Origin: Bacteroidales bacterium
GTDB taxonomy: Bacteria > Bacteroidota > Bacteroidia > Bacteroidales > UBA4417
Length of the DNA stretch: 64,000 nucleotides
Direction: 5' to 3'
Assembly (NCBI GenBank): GCA_016707705.1
Contig: JADJHD010000022.1
Span: 1 to 64,000, forward strand
The notes under the pieces were generated by a model. The model searched no databases. It had not been told where the DNA came from and worked only from the letters and a program-made list of their open reading frames with translations. Below, in pieces: positions 1 through 9,357 of the stretch; positions within the stretch are counted from its first letter, which is position 1; every line of letters begins with the position of its first letter. The translations under genes and the position numbers were made by a program.

Positions 1-210
1 TGGGATTTATTTGATCAAATAATTGTTTCAGGTAACCTGCTCTCTCCTAAGAAAGGATTGGACTGCAATCCTGAAAGTGCTGATATCTTCAGTGCCAAAT
101 GGCTGATGTACACAACGCAGAACGGTGAAGACAGGCCTAACCGTACTTCTGGAGGCAAATATTATGGTGGATTCAGTGACCATTTGCCGGTGTTTGTGAT
201 TTTCAGGTAG
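1..210 (+). CDS. endonuclease/exonuclease/phosphatase family protein, C-terminal fragment
   Basis: The frame is open from the left edge to a TAG at 208-210, so only the last 69 residues are visible. They begin WDLFDQIIVSG and end GGFSDHLPVFVIFR. The DQI block and the terminal SDH-P motif are the conserved C-terminal parts of the EEP (DNase I-like) fold, where the Asp-His pair belongs to the metal-dependent phosphodiesterase active site. The same two blocks (WNLFDQIIITE and GGYSDHFPTYVI) end the complete EEP gene at 9358-10389, so these are paralogues within 10 kb. Substrate cannot be judged from the fragment; a secreted nuclease is inferred from the paralogue. Confidence 0.82.
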   Translation, partial: WDLFDQIIVSGNLLSPKKGLDCNPESADIFSAKWLMYTTQNGEDRPNRTSGGKYYGGFSDHLPVFVIFR

Positions 211-269
211 TTTAGCTTTTCAGGCTAAATTTTCGCAAAGGGCAGGACAATACCATCGGCTCAAGACAA

Positions 270-369
270 CCCACCCCGGCCCTCCCTTTAGCCAAAGGGA
301 GGGGGAGATTTTCAATTGGTTCTATTTTGTGCTGCTTTGGAGGACACTTCGACAGGCTCAGTGTGACAA
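270..369. repeat. intergenic REP-like repeat, copy 1
   Basis: About 100 nt. It starts with CCCACCCC and contains a 10-bp perfect stem CCCTCCCTTT/AAAGGGAGGG (280-289 and 294-303, loop AGCC). It runs through TCAATTGGTT and ends with CACTTCGACAGGCTCAGTG plus TGACAA. The same blocks in the same order recur at 426-515. The CTTCGACAGGCTCAG core resembles a short palindromic repeat that I recall as scattered between genes in many Bacteroidota genomes. Confidence 0.7.
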
Positions 370-425
370 GACTGTTCAAACTTAATGATTGGATGCGGAA
401 GTGCTGCTTTGTCTAGCCGCTAAAA

Positions 426-515
426 CCCACCCCCCCCTTTAGCCAAGGGAGGGGAGACCTCAATTGGTTTTCTTTTGGTGCTGTGGAGGACACTTCGACA
501 GGCTCAGTGTGACAA
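426..515. repeat. intergenic REP-like repeat, copy 2
   Basis: Second copy of the unit at 270-369, same orientation, about 90 nt. The blocks are CCCACCCC, CCTTTAGCCAAGGGAGGGG, CAATTGGTTTTCTTT, GTGCTG, GGAGGACACTTCGACAGGCT and CAGTGTGACAA. The GC stem is less perfect than in copy 1, and small length differences lie in the C and T runs. Confidence 0.7.
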
Positions 516-641
516 CAGTGTTTTAAGCTTTGTGATTTACTTTGAGATATTGCTTTGTCAAGCTTCAATCCTAAGCCAGATTAAAAATACGCATTCAGGA
601 TTCAGTGAATCCTCGAGTTGTCTGCACGAAGTGGGCTTAGT

Positions 642-1109
642 TTATTTGATCTTGGAGGGAATCGAATCCTTTATCATTTTGGATTTCAGGATCTGGTCAA
701 AATCGACTTCCTTGATGACTTTACCGGTGGTATCGTAGAATCTCCATTTGCCGGTTTTTTCATCATTGGTATAGAAACTTTCAATATACTTTTTGCCGTT
801 TTCATGGTAAACCATACCGGGTCCGTTTCTCAATCCTTCACTGTACATCCCTTCGCTCCACAACTTACCATTCTGGTACCAGGCTGACCATTTTCCTGAT
901 CTCTTTTCATCAGTGTATTCCCCTTCCATCTTCTTTACATTGTTATCGTAGAAGTATTCTTCCTTGATAACCTGCTCCTTGCCATTTATCTTTTTTACAT
1001 ACTTAACCACTTTGGGGTTACCGTTATCGTACTTCGATTCGATAATCTTTTTGGGGCCACAGGCCAGCATCGCCAGCAATATGAGCGAAAGAGAGAGGAT
1101 TTTTTTCAT
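642..1109 (-). CDS. MORN-repeat lipoprotein (YwqK-like)
   Basis: 155 residues. The N-terminus MKKILSLSLILLAMLAC ends in a lipobox (LAMLAC, Cys17), so the product is probably a lipid-anchored envelope protein. After the anchor come several MORN_2-type repeats of the pattern Y-NG-xK-G-W, for example GKWSAWYQNGKLWSEGMYSE and GPGMVYHENGKKYIE, ending with GKWRFYDTTGKVIKEVDF. Databases often name such proteins after the YwqK antitoxin, but no toxin partner is present and no toxin-antitoxin role is supported. The start lies 8 bp after the stop of pyrC, so the two are almost certainly co-transcribed. Precise function unknown. Confidence 0.82.
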   Translation of the reverse strand: MKKILSLSLILLAMLACGPKKIIESKYDNGNPKVVKYVKKINGKEQVIKEEYFYDNNVKKMEGEYTDEKRSGKWSAWYQNGKLWSEGMYSEGLRNGPGMVYHENGKKYIESFYTNDEKTGKWRFYDTTGKVIKEVDFDQILKSKMIKDSIPSKIK

Positions 1110-1117
1110 AGCACTTA

Positions 1118-2461
1118 TTATGAACGGCTGAAGGTTATCCGCTTGCCCCTGGCTTCTCCCGGGAATTCTCCCTCATGATACACCAGGTTTCCATTTACAA
1201 ATGTATGGGTTATGGCTGAATGAAAGGTAACTCCTTCGAAAACCGACCAACCGCATTTTGAAAGCACATTTGAGCGATCAACAGTCCAGGCAGCGTTGGT
1301 ATCTACCAGAACAAGGTCTGCAAAGTAGCCCGGACGGATAAAACCGCGCTTTTCTATGTTATAGATAATAGCCGGAGTATGGCACATTTTATCGATTACC
1401 ATATCCATTGTAAAGACGCCCTTTTTGACCATTTCCAGCATCGAAACGAGCGCATGCTGAACAAGCGGAGTTCCGGATGGAGCCTTAAAGTATGTACCCG
1501 CCTTTTCTGTCAGCAGATGGGGCGCATGGTCGGTAGAAATAATATCAACCTTTCCATTTCGTAAACCTTCTATAAGTCCGCTACGGTCCGATTCTGATTT
1601 AATAGCCGGATTCACCTTTAATTTAGTGCCCAGTCGTGAATAATCCTGATCGCAAAACCAGAGATAGTGAACGCAGGCCTCAGTGGTGATCTTTTTATCC
1701 TGAAGCGGGATTTTATTATCCATCAGATCCAGCTCCTTAGCTGTGGACAAATGGGTAATATGAAGTCTGGTATCGTATTTTTTTGCAAGCTTAACAGCTA
1801 ACTCTGAAGAATTGTAGCATGCATCTTCATTCCTGATTACCGGATGCATCTCAACAGGAACATCTTCTCCATATTTGGCACGCATCAGTTCCGAATTAGC
1901 CTTGATGATCGATTCATCCTCACAATGAGCAGCTACCGGTAATGGCGAAGACTGGAATATCTCCTCCAGCACTTCCATTTTATCAACCAGCATATTGCCG
2001 GTTGAAGCGCCGAAGAAGACTTTAACCCCGCATATTTTACGGGGATCCGCAAGCATGATTTCTTCAATATTGGAATTGGAAGCTCCCAGAAAGAATGAAT
2101 AATTTGCAACAGATTTCTCAGAAGCTATCTTGAATTTCTCCTCAAGCAATTCCAAAGTGGTAGCCTGGGGTTGTGTATTGGGCATTTCAAAAAATGAAGT
2201 TACCCCTCCGGCAACGGCAGCGCGACTTTCAGTTCCCAGATCAGCCTTATGGGTTAATCCCGGCTCACGGAAATGGACATGGCAATCAATGACCCCCGGA
2301 ATCAGCAATTTGCCTCCTGCATCAATCACAGGGATTTCCGCAGGAAAAGCAGCAGCACCCCTGACAACCTCCACTATCATTTCATCCTTCACCAGTACAG
2401 CACCCTTAAACTGCTGTCCTTCGTTTATAATTACTGCATTTACTATGGCAAATGAATTCAT
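1118..2461 (-). CDS. pyrC: dihydroorotase
   Basis: Catalyses reversible cyclisation of carbamoyl-aspartate to dihydroorotate, the third step of pyrimidine synthesis, in the cytoplasm. 447 residues, the usual size for class I/type-AllB-like dihydroorotases. The metal-binding DCHVHFREPG lies at residues 59-68 (His61, His63). GVKVFFGAS holds the candidate carbamylated Lys147. AAHCED gives His179, ITHLST gives His237, and STDHAPH gives the catalytic Asp311. The start is supported by an AGGAGG Shine-Dalgarno at 2467-2472, 5 nt upstream, unusually good for this phylum. The MORN lipoprotein follows at 8 bp; a glycosyltransferase lies upstream on the same strand after a gene-free gap of almost 500 bp. 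Confidence 0.96.
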   Translation of the reverse strand: MNSFAIVNAVIINEGQQFKGAVLVKDEMIVEVVRGAAAFPAEIPVIDAGGKLLIPGVIDCHVHFREPGLTHKADLGTESRAAVAGGVTSFFEMPNTQPQATTLELLEEKFKIASEKSVANYSFFLGASNSNIEEIMLADPRKICGVKVFFGASTGNMLVDKMEVLEEIFQSSPLPVAAHCEDESIIKANSELMRAKYGEDVPVEMHPVIRNEDACYNSSELAVKLAKKYDTRLHITHLSTAKELDLMDNKIPLQDKKITTEACVHYLWFCDQDYSRLGTKLKVNPAIKSESDRSGLIEGLRNGKVDIISTDHAPHLLTEKAGTYFKAPSGTPLVQHALVSMLEMVKKGVFTMDMVIDKMCHTPAIIYNIEKRGFIRPGYFADLVLVDTNAAWTVDRSNVLSKCGWSVFEGVTFHSAITHTFVNGNLVYHEGEFPGEARGKRITFSRS

Positions 2462-2466
2462 CGTTT

Positions 2467-2494
2467 CCTCCTGTAATATTCTCTGACAAAACTA
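2467..2494 (-). promoter_or_regulatory. pyrC promoter (-7 element) and Shine-Dalgarno
   Basis: On the minus strand TAGTTTTG (2487-2494) matches the Bacteroidota -7 consensus TAnnTTTG exactly. AGGAGG (2467-2472) follows, 5 nt before the ATG of pyrC. No clear -33 TTG was found at the usual distance. Confidence 0.5.
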
Positions 2495-2945
2495 AGTCTT
2501 TTATAACGTTGCTTACTTTGTTTTTATGATTTTGATAGTTGTTTCCCCTTGCTTGGTCAAACTTTTAGATTTGAGTAATTACTTATTACTATTAATTCTT
2601 ACTATCCACAATTTCGCACTGTCCTTTCCAAATCAGATTTGTAAAATGTGAATTTTATCGCCTTAAAACTGTCAGCCTGTGCTTGTCGAAGGTAAATTTG
2701 AACTATGTTGAGCCTTCTAAGCCTAACTTTTCGACAAACTAAATGTGGCAGAGTCTTCAGATGAACGAGTTTAAGTTTTTATGTTTGATTTAATTAGCTA
2801 ATTCCAGACGACTGATCATCTGATAAGAGAGTCAGGGAATTTTATGGCAGACCTACAAGTGGAAAAGAAAGGTAAGTAAATAGGAAATTAAAACTGGAGG
2901 ATTATTTAATCCCCTGTAGTAATAATGATTAAGATGATCTTGGAT
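2495..2945. other. gene-free spacer upstream of pyrC
   Basis: No gene-like frame. It is AT-rich. Around 2670-2750 there are degenerate pieces (CTTGTCGAAGG, TTGAGCC, TTTTCGACA) that look like decayed relatives of the CTTCGACAGGCTCA repeat at 350-360 and 493-506. No convincing RNA gene or terminator was seen. Confidence 0.35.
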
Positions 2946-3671
2946 TTACTTTCTGGGGGAGATGCGCTTGAACCTGAGACTGATCACTCCAAAAAATGCT
3001 TCCTTGAATATTCTGGAACTCATTTTTGATGTTCCCTCGGTCCGGTCAGTAAAGATTATAGGAACCTCAATAATCTTGAAACCAAGTTTCCAGGTGGTAT
3101 ATTTCATTTCGATCTGGAATGCATATCCCATAAACTTAATTCTTTCAAAGTCGATGGTTTCAAGCACCTTTCTGGAATAGCATTTAAATCCGGCGGTTGT
3201 ATCCTTGATTGGTAGTCCTGTGATAAATTCCACATAAATGGAAGCACCATACGACATCAGAACCCTTCCCAATGGCCAGTTTACAACATTTACACCCTTA
3301 ATGTAACGGGAACCAATTGCAAGGTCGGCGCCATCATTGGCACAGGCACTATATAATTTAATCAGATCATCAGGGTTATGGGAGAAATCGCAGTCCATCT
3401 CAAAAACGAACTTATAATCCCTCTCCAATGCCCATTTGAATCCGGCGATATAGGCTGTTCCCAGTCCAAGCTTGCCTTTCCTTTCGAGAATGAAAAGCCT
3501 GCCAGCAAAATCCGGCATCATCTCTTTAACAATATCACCGGTACCATCCGGAGAATTGTCCTCCACAATCAGCAAATGGAATTCCTTTGAAAGGGAAAAT
3601 ACCTTCAGGATCATCTTCCTGATATTTTCCTTTTCGTTATAGGTGGGAATAATTACAAGACTATCGGACAC
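2946..3671 (-). CDS. polyprenol-phosphate mannosyltransferase-type glycosyltransferase family 2 protein
   Basis: Probably transfers a sugar from a nucleotide donor to a polyprenyl phosphate at the inner membrane (DPM1-like, GT-A fold). The sequence runs SDSLVIIPTYNEKENI, LIVEDNSPDGTGDI, RKGKLGLGTAYIAGFKWAL, then the metal-binding FEMDCDFSHNP (DxD), IGSRYIKG and DTTAGFKCYSRKVL. These are the standard motifs of the soluble DPM synthase group; no C-terminal membrane segments follow. I use the GTG at 3671, giving VSDSLVIIPTYNE, because family members start right here. An ATG at 3713 or 3791 would add 14 or 40 unconserved residues. In related genomes this gene often neighbours pyrC (recalled, not checked). 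Confidence 0.85.
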   Translation of the reverse strand: MSDSLVIIPTYNEKENIRKMILKVFSLSKEFHLLIVEDNSPDGTGDIVKEMMPDFAGRLFILERKGKLGLGTAYIAGFKWALERDYKFVFEMDCDFSHNPDDLIKLYSACANDGADLAIGSRYIKGVNVVNWPLGRVLMSYGASIYVEFITGLPIKDTTAGFKCYSRKVLETIDFERIKFMGYAFQIEMKYTTWKLGFKIIEVPIIFTDRTEGTSKMSSRIFKEAFFGVISLRFKRISPRK

Positions 3672-3892
3672 CGGGTGAAATTTAGTCCACGAAAGTAGGA
3701 AATATTTTATCATAAAAGCAGCCTGAAAATCAGCGCCCGCAGCCTTAACAACTTTAATGGCCTTCTGAAATTCCTCTTGCACTTCTGACACCTGATAATC
3801 TGAATCAGTCAGAAATCACGCTTCACTTTGTCAATCCTGAATTTTCGACGTTCAGACATATGTCAAATCAGCGTATTATTTCCATAAAATCG

Positions 3893-3925
3893 AAAAGCCA
3901 CCCTCATTTGCGAGCAGTGGCTTTT
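3893..3925 (-). terminator. rho-independent-type hairpin after the phospholipase-D-like gene
   Basis: Perfect 9-bp stem AAAAGCCAC (3893-3901) with GTGGCTTTT (3917-3925), loop of 15 nt. On the minus strand the stem ends in a run of T. It lies about 80 nt past the stop of the gene at 4002-6317. The rest of the 330-nt spacer (3672-4001) shows nothing else. Confidence 0.65.
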
Positions 3926-4001
3926 CAGAAAATTTAACAGCTTTTCAGTGCTGAATGCAAGGGTCAGGAACCCTGGATCCAAAGAGAAATCTGCATTTTT
4001 C

Positions 4002-6317
4002 TTATTGAATCATCAGTTTGCGGGTAGCAGAACCATTTTTGTTTACAACCCTTACCAGATAAATTCCGGGTGAAAGACGGGAAGTATCAAATCCTGAATG
4101 GTTGATGCCAGCAGTCGCATTTTCGAGTGATTCGAGAATCAGGCGACCTGACAAATCAAGCAGCTGTACCTTGTAGGCAATTGATCCCGCTGATTTCACA
4201 TCAACATTCACGAAACTGTTAGCAGGATTTGGATATACATTGAAATCGTTTCCGGTAAACCCTTTTGGATCATCAATTCCGTAAAGAATATCTGCAGTTT
4301 TCATCAATTCAACGAAATTCTGATAGTAAACATTAGCCAGAGTGGCATCATGAATTACGATAGAGTTCTCATCATTGAAATTGTTGGCACTGGCACTCCA
4401 GTTATGTGAACCTGTCCAAACTACCGGATCAGAGGCAGTATTCGACTGGTCAACAATCAGATACTTATTGTGCATGATTCCACCACCGTTAAAATCTCCA
4501 AATTCAGCACATACATTTCTCAAAGTTTTGAATACGGTTGAATCGGGGGTAGTCCCGGTAATTAGGTCAGAATAGCTGGTTACAAGGAAGGAGGCTGAAG
4601 CACCTGCCAGTACTGCATCTGAAACTGCATAAGCCATTTCCTTGCGGGTGATAAGCATTACTGCAGCTTCCAGATCTGACTCTGCGGATTCAATTCGATT
4701 GATAATTTCAACATTTACATTGTCGGAAGGACTGAAATAGCATTCCATCCATTTGCCACCAACTTTCAGCTGATGAGGAGTGTTGTTAACCTTTGCCGAA
4801 CCGAATTTTGCATTGGCGGCATTCGGAGTAAGGGTTTTTGAACCCCACATTTCTTCAAATTCTGCTACATAAGTCCGGGCAAGACTCTGATCCTGAATGA
4901 TAATCACATTATTTGGATCGGTGTTCATATTGTCCTTGGTCCAGTTAAAGGAACCTGTCCACACAATCGGATCTGCAGCATTGGCGGAATTGGCATCAAT
5001 AACCATGAATTTGTTGTGCATGATACCATCGCGTGCTGGATTTGATGAGTTATTTTCACCGGGGCCCTGGAGGGTGTGAATGGAACCGCTTAGGTCGCTC
5101 ACTGCAGCATTTACAGTAGTTCCGCAGTAAACCACGCGAATATTGACTCCCCTGCTGGCAGCTGAATTTAATGCAGCGCTCATATTGCTCAGGCCGTCAT
5201 TGTCAAATGAGTAGATGGCAATATCAATGCTCTGCTTGGCACGATTGATATACCCAATAAGTGTATCATCAACTGCCTGTCCGATTGATATTGCATTGGT
5301 ACCGGTTGAAACTGAATGGTCAACTCCTGCATTGAAATAAGTACGAATAAGTCCGCTGCTGTTTGAAGCAGTAATATAGGCTCCGACGGTTGATTTGGCA
5401 GTATCAGTTGAAACAGTACCGCTTACTGAATAAGCTCTGGCATAGAAAAGCTGTGCTGCCGATCCCGGAATGGTAACTGAATGATCTGTTGTATTTCCTG
5501 TACCGGTTAATACTCCAAGTTCCAGATTTGTGGTTGTCCCATATTTAAGGAAGGATGAACCCGGATTATCAGTGGTCCAGTTAACGGTAACTGAAGAGGT
5601 GGTGATATCGCTCACCCATGTTGGAGTAGTCAGACTGATGGAGGAGTTGATGGTGATATCCTCAACCGAGCGGGGAATTACCTGATATCCTGATGCGGGA
5701 TTTGAAGGACTGTATTGTCCAAGGCATCCGACAATATTTACATTTCCCATTGGGATCAGTGTATTATTGGCAGTTGTGTTGGGAAGAATCCTCACCTGCA
5801 TGGTATTTCCTGAAAGGTCATACACATCGTAGTTGGTTCCTGAAGTGCCGCCATTGAATAATGTGCCCTGAATTTCAGGTTTGAAATGAACATTATTCAA
5901 TTTTACGAGCATTGATTCATGGTCTTCTCCACCAGTTCCGGTAGTAATTTGAGGAATACTCAACACAGTTGGATCAGGCAGGGGATTGTTGCTCGATTCA
6001 ATAACCAGCTCAGTGTATGGGCTGATTTCCAGCAAAGAATTATAATTCTTCAGAACACCGGTAACGGTAATAATATCACCCTGTGTTGCAGCAGGTCCGC
6101 CAAATCCTGAGGTAGGATACCCGGCAATTCCTCCTGTTTCATCCTGAATATAGCAGGTCCAGCCCATCTGTGAAGGGACATTGAGCATAATACCCTTGAT
6201 GGTGACGGTACTCCCGACAGGCTGAGCCCTTGCCATGAGAATAGGGACAACTGTCTGGCTTTGTAAGGTAACAGCAAGCAGCATGATTACTGAAACCAGG
6301 AAAGTAAATCTTTTCAT
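4002..6317 (-). CDS. secreted phospholipase D-like nuclease/phosphodiesterase with OB-fold and T9SS sorting domain
   Basis: 771 residues. A signal peptide (1-20, ending LQSQ) is followed by an OB-fold-like region (about 25-220; YIQDETGGIAGY and GDIITVTGVLKNY resemble the DUF5689/nuclease-associated OB fold), a fibronectin III-like domain (about 228-315), and two phospholipase D modules. Their HKD motifs are HNKFMVID (His434, Lys436, Asp441) and HNKYLIVD (His616, Lys618, Asp623), each followed by WTGS-NW. The paired motifs form one active site that cleaves phosphodiester bonds. Residues about 692-771 (VYPNPANSF to RKLMIQ) are a type A T9SS sorting domain, so the protein is exported and surface-bound or released. 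DNA is the likely substrate by context, phospholipid the alternative. It starts 63 bp after the TonB receptor, probably in one operon. Confidence 0.9.
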   Translation of the reverse strand: MKRFTFLVSVIMLLAVTLQSQTVVPILMARAQPVGSTVTIKGIMLNVPSQMGWTCYIQDETGGIAGYPTSGFGGPAATQGDIITVTGVLKNYNSLLEISPYTELVIESSNNPLPDPTVLSIPQITTGTGGEDHESMLVKLNNVHFKPEIQGTLFNGGTSGTNYDVYDLSGNTMQVRILPNTTANNTLIPMGNVNIVGCLGQYSPSNPASGYQVIPRSVEDITINSSISLTTPTWVSDITTSSVTVNWTTDNPGSSFLKYGTTTNLELGVLTGTGNTTDHSVTIPGSAAQLFYARAYSVSGTVSTDTAKSTVGAYITASNSSGLIRTYFNAGVDHSVSTGTNAISIGQAVDDTLIGYINRAKQSIDIAIYSFDNDGLSNMSAALNSAASRGVNIRVVYCGTTVNAAVSDLSGSIHTLQGPGENNSSNPARDGIMHNKFMVIDANSANAADPIVWTGSFNWTKDNMNTDPNNVIIIQDQSLARTYVAEFEEMWGSKTLTPNAANAKFGSAKVNNTPHQLKVGGKWMECYFSPSDNVNVEIINRIESAESDLEAAVMLITRKEMAYAVSDAVLAGASASFLVTSYSDLITGTTPDSTVFKTLRNVCAEFGDFNGGGIMHNKYLIVDQSNTASDPVVWTGSHNWSASANNFNDENSIVIHDATLANVYYQNFVELMKTADILYGIDDPKGFTGNDFNVYPNPANSFVNVDVKSAGSIAYKVQLLDLSGRLILESLENATAGINHSGFDTSRLSPGIYLVRVVNKNGSATRKLMIQ

Positions 6318-6380
6318 TTCGAAAGGTTATTTGGTTATCGTATGTTTTGTTTGTTTCCTGAATTGTGTTAGCAGAACAGC

Positions 6381-9207
6381 CTATAATTGCAAGGCCATTG
6401 AAGCAGTGTATCTTCTGCCCATGCCAAAATAAACGGCTGCAGAGCGGGCATCATGAGTATTCCATCCTTGTCCGATATTCCTTGAGTTATCATCTGCATC
6501 TGCAACATAAACGGCATCCAGAGCATTCAGCACATTTACCCTGAACTGCAGGCGATATTTGCCGGAAATCTTGAAGCTATAGCCTGCATGGAAATCTACC
6601 AGGTAATAGGAAGGTATTTGCCATGGATCTACCGGATTTCCATCTTCATCAAAGTTTGCTTTATTGGCAGCATTGGCCTGATCATAGGAGAGTGGATCGA
6701 AGTTGGCATAGTATTTATCAAAGAAGGTAATGTTTCCACTAAAATACAGGTTCTTGATCGGCTCGTACCGGATATCTCCTCCAAGCTGGAATTGAGCAGC
6801 ATCACCTACATGAAGTCCTTTGGCATTGAGATACTGGGTTAGAACCGTCTTGCCAAAGTCACACGGATTCTGACGCTGTCGGATGAATTCAACTCCAGTC
6901 GCCAAATGAGAAAATTCCCTGAACCTTCAGCTTCTTGCTGACGATATAGACAAAGTCCACTTCAATTCCCTTGTGAAGAGCTGCCAGTCCGTTAATATTC
7001 GCATAATAGGTTGCTGTTTGTCCGGGAACCAGTGAATCGGGGTTGTTTGGATCCGGGACATACTCTGTAACCGTTACGGCAGGAGCATAATCCATCGGAC
7101 GATTCAGCCAGTTGGTGTAATATGCGTTTACATTCATTGAGAACTTCGGACTACCATAGGCAAGGCCAAGTTCAAAAGCCTGTACCTTTTCACTCTTGAT
7201 CTCGCGGTAAAGCTTGTTATAATCATCATAAACATTAGCGAATCGCGGGGCTTTATCAATATAACCCAGATTTACGAATGCTGACAGATTCTTTGTGATA
7301 TTGTAATTAAGCCCTCCTTTAATGGTACCACCGTTAATCTTTTTGGTAGCTGTCTGTTGCAATGAATCCGGCTTGAAATGATCTACCCTGTAATAACCTG
7401 TTGCAGATCCGGTAAGGTTAATGAATGCTGAAAGGCGGTCCTTCTTGTACTCAGCCTGATAAAAGAGTCCGGCCCAGTTAACATGTCCGTCATAATTGTA
7501 AATCACCTTGTCTCCTGTATAATGCATAGCCTTCTTGAAATTGAAGGTGCCATCGGGATTGTAGTAATTGATAGACTGGTCGCTTGCATCACTGATATAA
7601 TCGGCGCCAAGCAGGTCATAAATCTCAGTGTAATGGATTCCTTTATACGTGCGAAGGTCAATCCCTCCCGACATATTAATTTCTTCTGAAAGCTGGTAGT
7701 TCACTGTTGAGCGAAGTCCGATCCAGATATGTTCGTTTTTCCTTTCCACGAGGTAATTGCCATCGGTCCGCCTGAGAGTGCTGCTGTAGAACATGCTGTC
7801 GCTCTTCGAAATCGCCCTGAATGAATTGTAGTCGCGCACGGTTTGAAAATCCATTTCACCATCAGGCATTACCATCAAATTGTTGCGGGGACGAATTCCA
7901 CCACCCCTGCCTATCGACATATAGGCAATATTTGAAACAGATAGTTTATCGTTTACCGTCCAGAAATCCTTTATCGTGAATTGAGGCTTGAAGTACTCAT
8001 TAACCCTTTCGTTCATTCCGGTTGAACCACCCCGGTTGATGGTATCAGCCAGCGATTGTCCTTCAGGAGTGTATTTACCGTAATTCTGAATGGTATAATT
8101 CTCGTACTCTCCCCAATGCTGGTTGAACCGGGTGCCATGGTTAAAGGTAAATTTATTGTCCTTCCAGCTTGTCGGCTTGTAACCAAGCAGGTCAGCAGAA
8201 TCAACGCCATGATCCATAGCCCATTTTGTATTGTATACTGCTGCTGGAAGATTGTAGGTACGTTGTCCATGGGATTGCGGTGCTCCATAACCGGCAATTG
8301 AAAGGATATGCTTACCGATGACCTTGTCAACCTTGGCATATAAAAAGTAAGCCTTTGTAAAGGTATGATCAACCCAGCCGTCACCGCGCTTGTATGATCC
8401 TGCGAAGGTAAGTCCGAAGCCTTTCTTCATTTTACCTGAGTTATAGCCAAAGGATGTATTCAGATATCCATCAGAACCGAGTTCCTGCTGAAGGGTTCCT
8501 CCCTTCCTCTCATCAATGCCCTTCGTAATGATATTGATTGTTCCACCAACCGAAGGGAGTGCAATCTTGGATGCTCCGAGTCCACGCTGAACCTGTATGC
8601 TTCGGGTAACGGCATCCAGTCCAAACCAGTTGGACCAGTATACAATACCGTTCTCCATATCATTAACGGGAACACCATCGAGCAATACGCCTACGTTTCT
8701 CGCGCTGAAGCCACGGATTGTAATTCTTGCATCACCATCACCTCCGCCTGATTGAGTAGCATATACTCCGGGTGTGGAATTCAGTAACATCGGGATATCA
8801 CGTCCACCAAGCTGTTCCTGAATTTTCATCGGGGTTACTGTAGTAAAAGCTACAGGTGTCTCCCTGGTTTTTGCAACATCACCAATAATCTGAATTTCAG
8901 ACAGAGTTACAATACGCAGCTTAAAATCCTCTTTTAGGCCTTTTCCGGCAATAGTCACCACCCTGGTTTCTGATTCATAACCTACATACGACACGGTAAG
9001 TGTATATGTCCCGTAGGGCAGGCTCATTGAGTACTCGCCATTTACATCAGTGACAAATCCAAGTCCCTTGCCATAAAGGATATTCACTCCGATAAGGCTT
9101 TCTCCGGATACGGCATCAGTTACCTTGCCTGAAAGAACAGCTTTCTGGGCATGCAGGAAACCCATTATTAAAAAGGAAAAGATAAAGGCCAGGTAGATTT
9201 TTTTCAT
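6381..9207 (-). CDS. TonB-dependent receptor, interrupted by two single-base frameshifts
   Basis: Outer-membrane receptor for TonB-driven uptake. Signal peptide (1-20), carboxypeptidase-regulatory-like domain (about 22-105), plug domain (about 112-225; ITIRGFSARNVGVLLDGVPV, IQVQRGLGASKIALPSVGG), then the barrel. The first frame covers 6889-9207 and stops after GIFSFGDWS. The barrel resumes at GKTVLTQYLNAKGLHVGDAA and ends YTASMALQL at 6381. The missing link, WNSSDSVRIR, is found in the third frame between them, so one base is lost near 6890 and another near 6860-6863. Adding both restores 943 codons exactly (2827+2 nt). Sequencing error is more likely than decay, see findings. It lies between an EEP nuclease and the phospholipase-D-like gene on the same strand. 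Confidence 0.9.
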
Positions 9208-9240
9208 CCGTCTGTGGGTTCAGTAAAGTTTTCTGAATAT

Positions 9241-9257
9241 CATGCTGAAGCAGCATG
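9241..9257. repeat. short inverted repeat between EEP nuclease and TonB receptor
   Basis: CATGCTG-AAG-CAGCATG, a 7-bp stem with a 3-nt loop, in the 150-nt gap between the two minus-strand genes. There is no T tract, so it is more likely an mRNA-processing or regulatory hairpin than a terminator. Confidence 0.35.
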
Positions 9258-9357
9258 CGTAAAAATAATCATTTAAAGGTAGTTCTCCTTATATGCATTG
9301 AACAGCAAATACTCAATGCATTGACAATGAATGCTTCGCAAAATCGCTTGTTGAAAA

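Larger units (their letters stand above)
211..641. other. gene-free intergenic region carrying REP-like repeats
   Basis: No credible gene. It lies between the end of the EEP fragment on the plus strand and the end of the MORN lipoprotein on the minus strand, so it is a convergent spacer. It holds the two repeat units listed separately and, at 597-613, a perfect 17-nt palindrome (AGGATTCA-G-TGAATCCT) without a T tract. Confidence 0.6.

Noticed and set aside
642..1109. Antitoxin of a toxin-antitoxin pair, from the YwqK-type name of the family
   Set aside because: No toxin gene is adjacent and the protein is a lipoprotein; MORN repeats alone do not support it.
6381..6905. Separate 174-residue protein starting at a TTG
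   Set aside because: It is the C-terminal barrel end of the TonB receptor, reached after two frameshifts.
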